A stretch of DNA of 40,308 nt, from positions 1 through 40,308 of the forward strand of contig CAMCES010000012.1 of assembly GCA_945873925.1 (NCBI GenBank). Direction: 5' to 3'. The translations under genes were made by a program, and so were the position numbers. Below the pieces are notes generated by a model that searched no databases, was not told where the DNA came from, and worked only from the letters and a program-made list of their open reading frames with translations. Positions 39,853 through 40,308 of the stretch are shown here, one piece after another (position 1 is the stretch's first letter; every line of letters begins with the position of its first letter). Source of the DNA: Bordetella parapertussis (GTDB lineage Bacteria; Pseudomonadota; Gammaproteobacteria; Burkholderiales; Burkholderiaceae_C).

Positions 39853-40308
39853 TCAAGGCTTGAAAAAAACGCTGGCATGGCTGGCCATGGCCTGCCCAGT
39901 TTGGTGGGCACGGGTGAGCAGATGCCAAAAATAACGGTAACTGGCCCGGTCGTGCAAATGACCGCCGTGGCTGATCGGTGCCCAACCCGCCGATTGCGCA
40001 GCCAACAATACCTCTAGGGCTTGGGTGATGTCTTTCTCAGACGGTGCCATGGCTTGCAAGATGGGCCGAATTTGCGACGGATGGATGCTCCACATGCGGG
40101 TGAAGCCCAGGGTGTGCGCTGCTTGTCGCGCAGCTGCTTGCATCAGCACTGGATCGCTGAACTCGGTGACCACGCTGTGAGACGGGACTTTGCCATGCGC
40201 GTGACACGCACTGGCGATCGCCAATTTCGCGCGCACCACCAGCGGGTGGCTGAACTGGCCCAGCACCGGGTCGCTGCCCATGGCCGAGGCGGGTATCGCG
40301 CCGCCGTG
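39853..40308 (-). CDS. HpcH/HpaI-family CoA-ester lyase (citrate lyase beta-like), C-terminal part
   Basis: The frame is open to the right edge, so only the last 151 or so residues are present (start and barrel N-terminus lost). The visible part includes SAMGSDPVLGQFSHPLVVRAK, the basic VPSHSVVTEFSDP and GFTRMWSIHPSQIRPI, which match CitE-like/malyl-CoA or citramalyl-CoA lyases; the IHPSQI segment is a family hallmark. Such enzymes cleave or hydrolyse 3-hydroxyacyl-CoA esters. Co-orientation with acnB, 55 bp upstream, fits a central-carbon role. The exact substrate is not readable from this fragment. Confidence 0.8.
   Translation of the reverse strand, partial: HGGAIPASAMGSDPVLGQFSHPLVVRAKLAIASACHAHGKVPSHSVVTEFSDPVLMQAAARQAAHTLGFTRMWSIHPSQIRPILQAMAPSEKDITQALEVLLAAQSAGWAPISHGGHLHDRASYRYFWHLLTRAHQTGQAMASHASVFFKP

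Noticed and set aside
1..40308. CRISPR arrays, insertion sequences or phage genes
   Set aside because: No spaced direct repeats, transposase or integrase genes, or phage structural genes were seen.

Overview
The window looks like a chromosomal segment of a photosynthetic betaproteobacterium, most likely Burkholderiales and Comamonadaceae-like (a Limnohabitans, Rhodoferax or Rubrivivax type purple bacterium or aerobic anoxygenic phototroph). The evidence is a type-2 reaction-centre operon with a tetraheme PufC, a spheroidene/spheroidenone carotenoid gene set, and flanking housekeeping genes typical of that group (xseB-ispA, a BPSS1780-type membrane protein, acnB next to a CoA-ester lyase). No taxonomic search was possible.

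Left edge (1-3485). A divergent pair encodes a 6-hydroxynicotinate reductase-like Fe-S protein (cut by the window edge) and an enamidase-like amidohydrolase. The enamidase gene is translationally coupled to an enoyl-CoA hydratase family gene. Together they resemble the reductive nicotinate / cyclic-amide ring-opening route.

Photosynthesis superoperon (16.7 kb down to 3.5 kb, all on the minus strand). In transcription order: crtE-crtF | bchX-bchY-bchZ - (41-aa ORF) - pufB - (75-aa membrane protein) - pufA - pufL - pufM - pufC - crtA - crtD - crtC. The genes supply GGPP (CrtE), the acyclic carotenoid end-group steps (CrtC, CrtD, CrtF, CrtA), chlorophyllide a reductase for bacteriochlorophyll a (BchXYZ), the LH1 antenna (PufBA) and the reaction centre (PufLMC). 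bchC is not between crtF and bchX, and crtB, crtI and the other bch genes are not in this window. The upstream regions of bchX and crtE each hold two tandem TGT-N12-ACA palindromes (one member of each pair degenerate) 8 bp apart, the classic PpsR/CrtJ redox repressor arrangement, over a TTGACA promoter. Both regions also carry an unexplained paired CCTAGG motif. The most unusual element is a His-less 75-codon single-TM gene inserted between pufB and pufA.

Flank upstream of the superoperon (16.8-18.6 kb). xseB-ispA-nnrU run in the same direction as the photosynthesis genes, so isoprenoid supply (farnesyl-PP synthase) sits directly beside them.

Central part (18.7-27.7 kb). A Rieske oxygenase preceded by a terminator-like hairpin, an EamA exporter and a two-domain rhodanese form one plus-strand operon. 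Then come an exported acetamidase/formamidase-like protein with a strong terminator, two exported proteins of unknown function, a HupE/UreJ-like membrane protein, and a minus-strand dienelactone hydrolase-ZIP metal transporter pair followed by a possible nitroreductase remnant. A 351-bp AT-rich gap (27404-27754) has no clear gene.

Right part (27.7-40.3 kb) is ordinary housekeeping: polA, thrB, a BPSS1780-like membrane protein, a UvrD/PcrA helicase, GMP reductase, TrhP/YegQ (U32), aconitase B and the end of a CoA-ester lyase. I saw no rRNA or tRNA genes, insertion sequences or CRISPR arrays.
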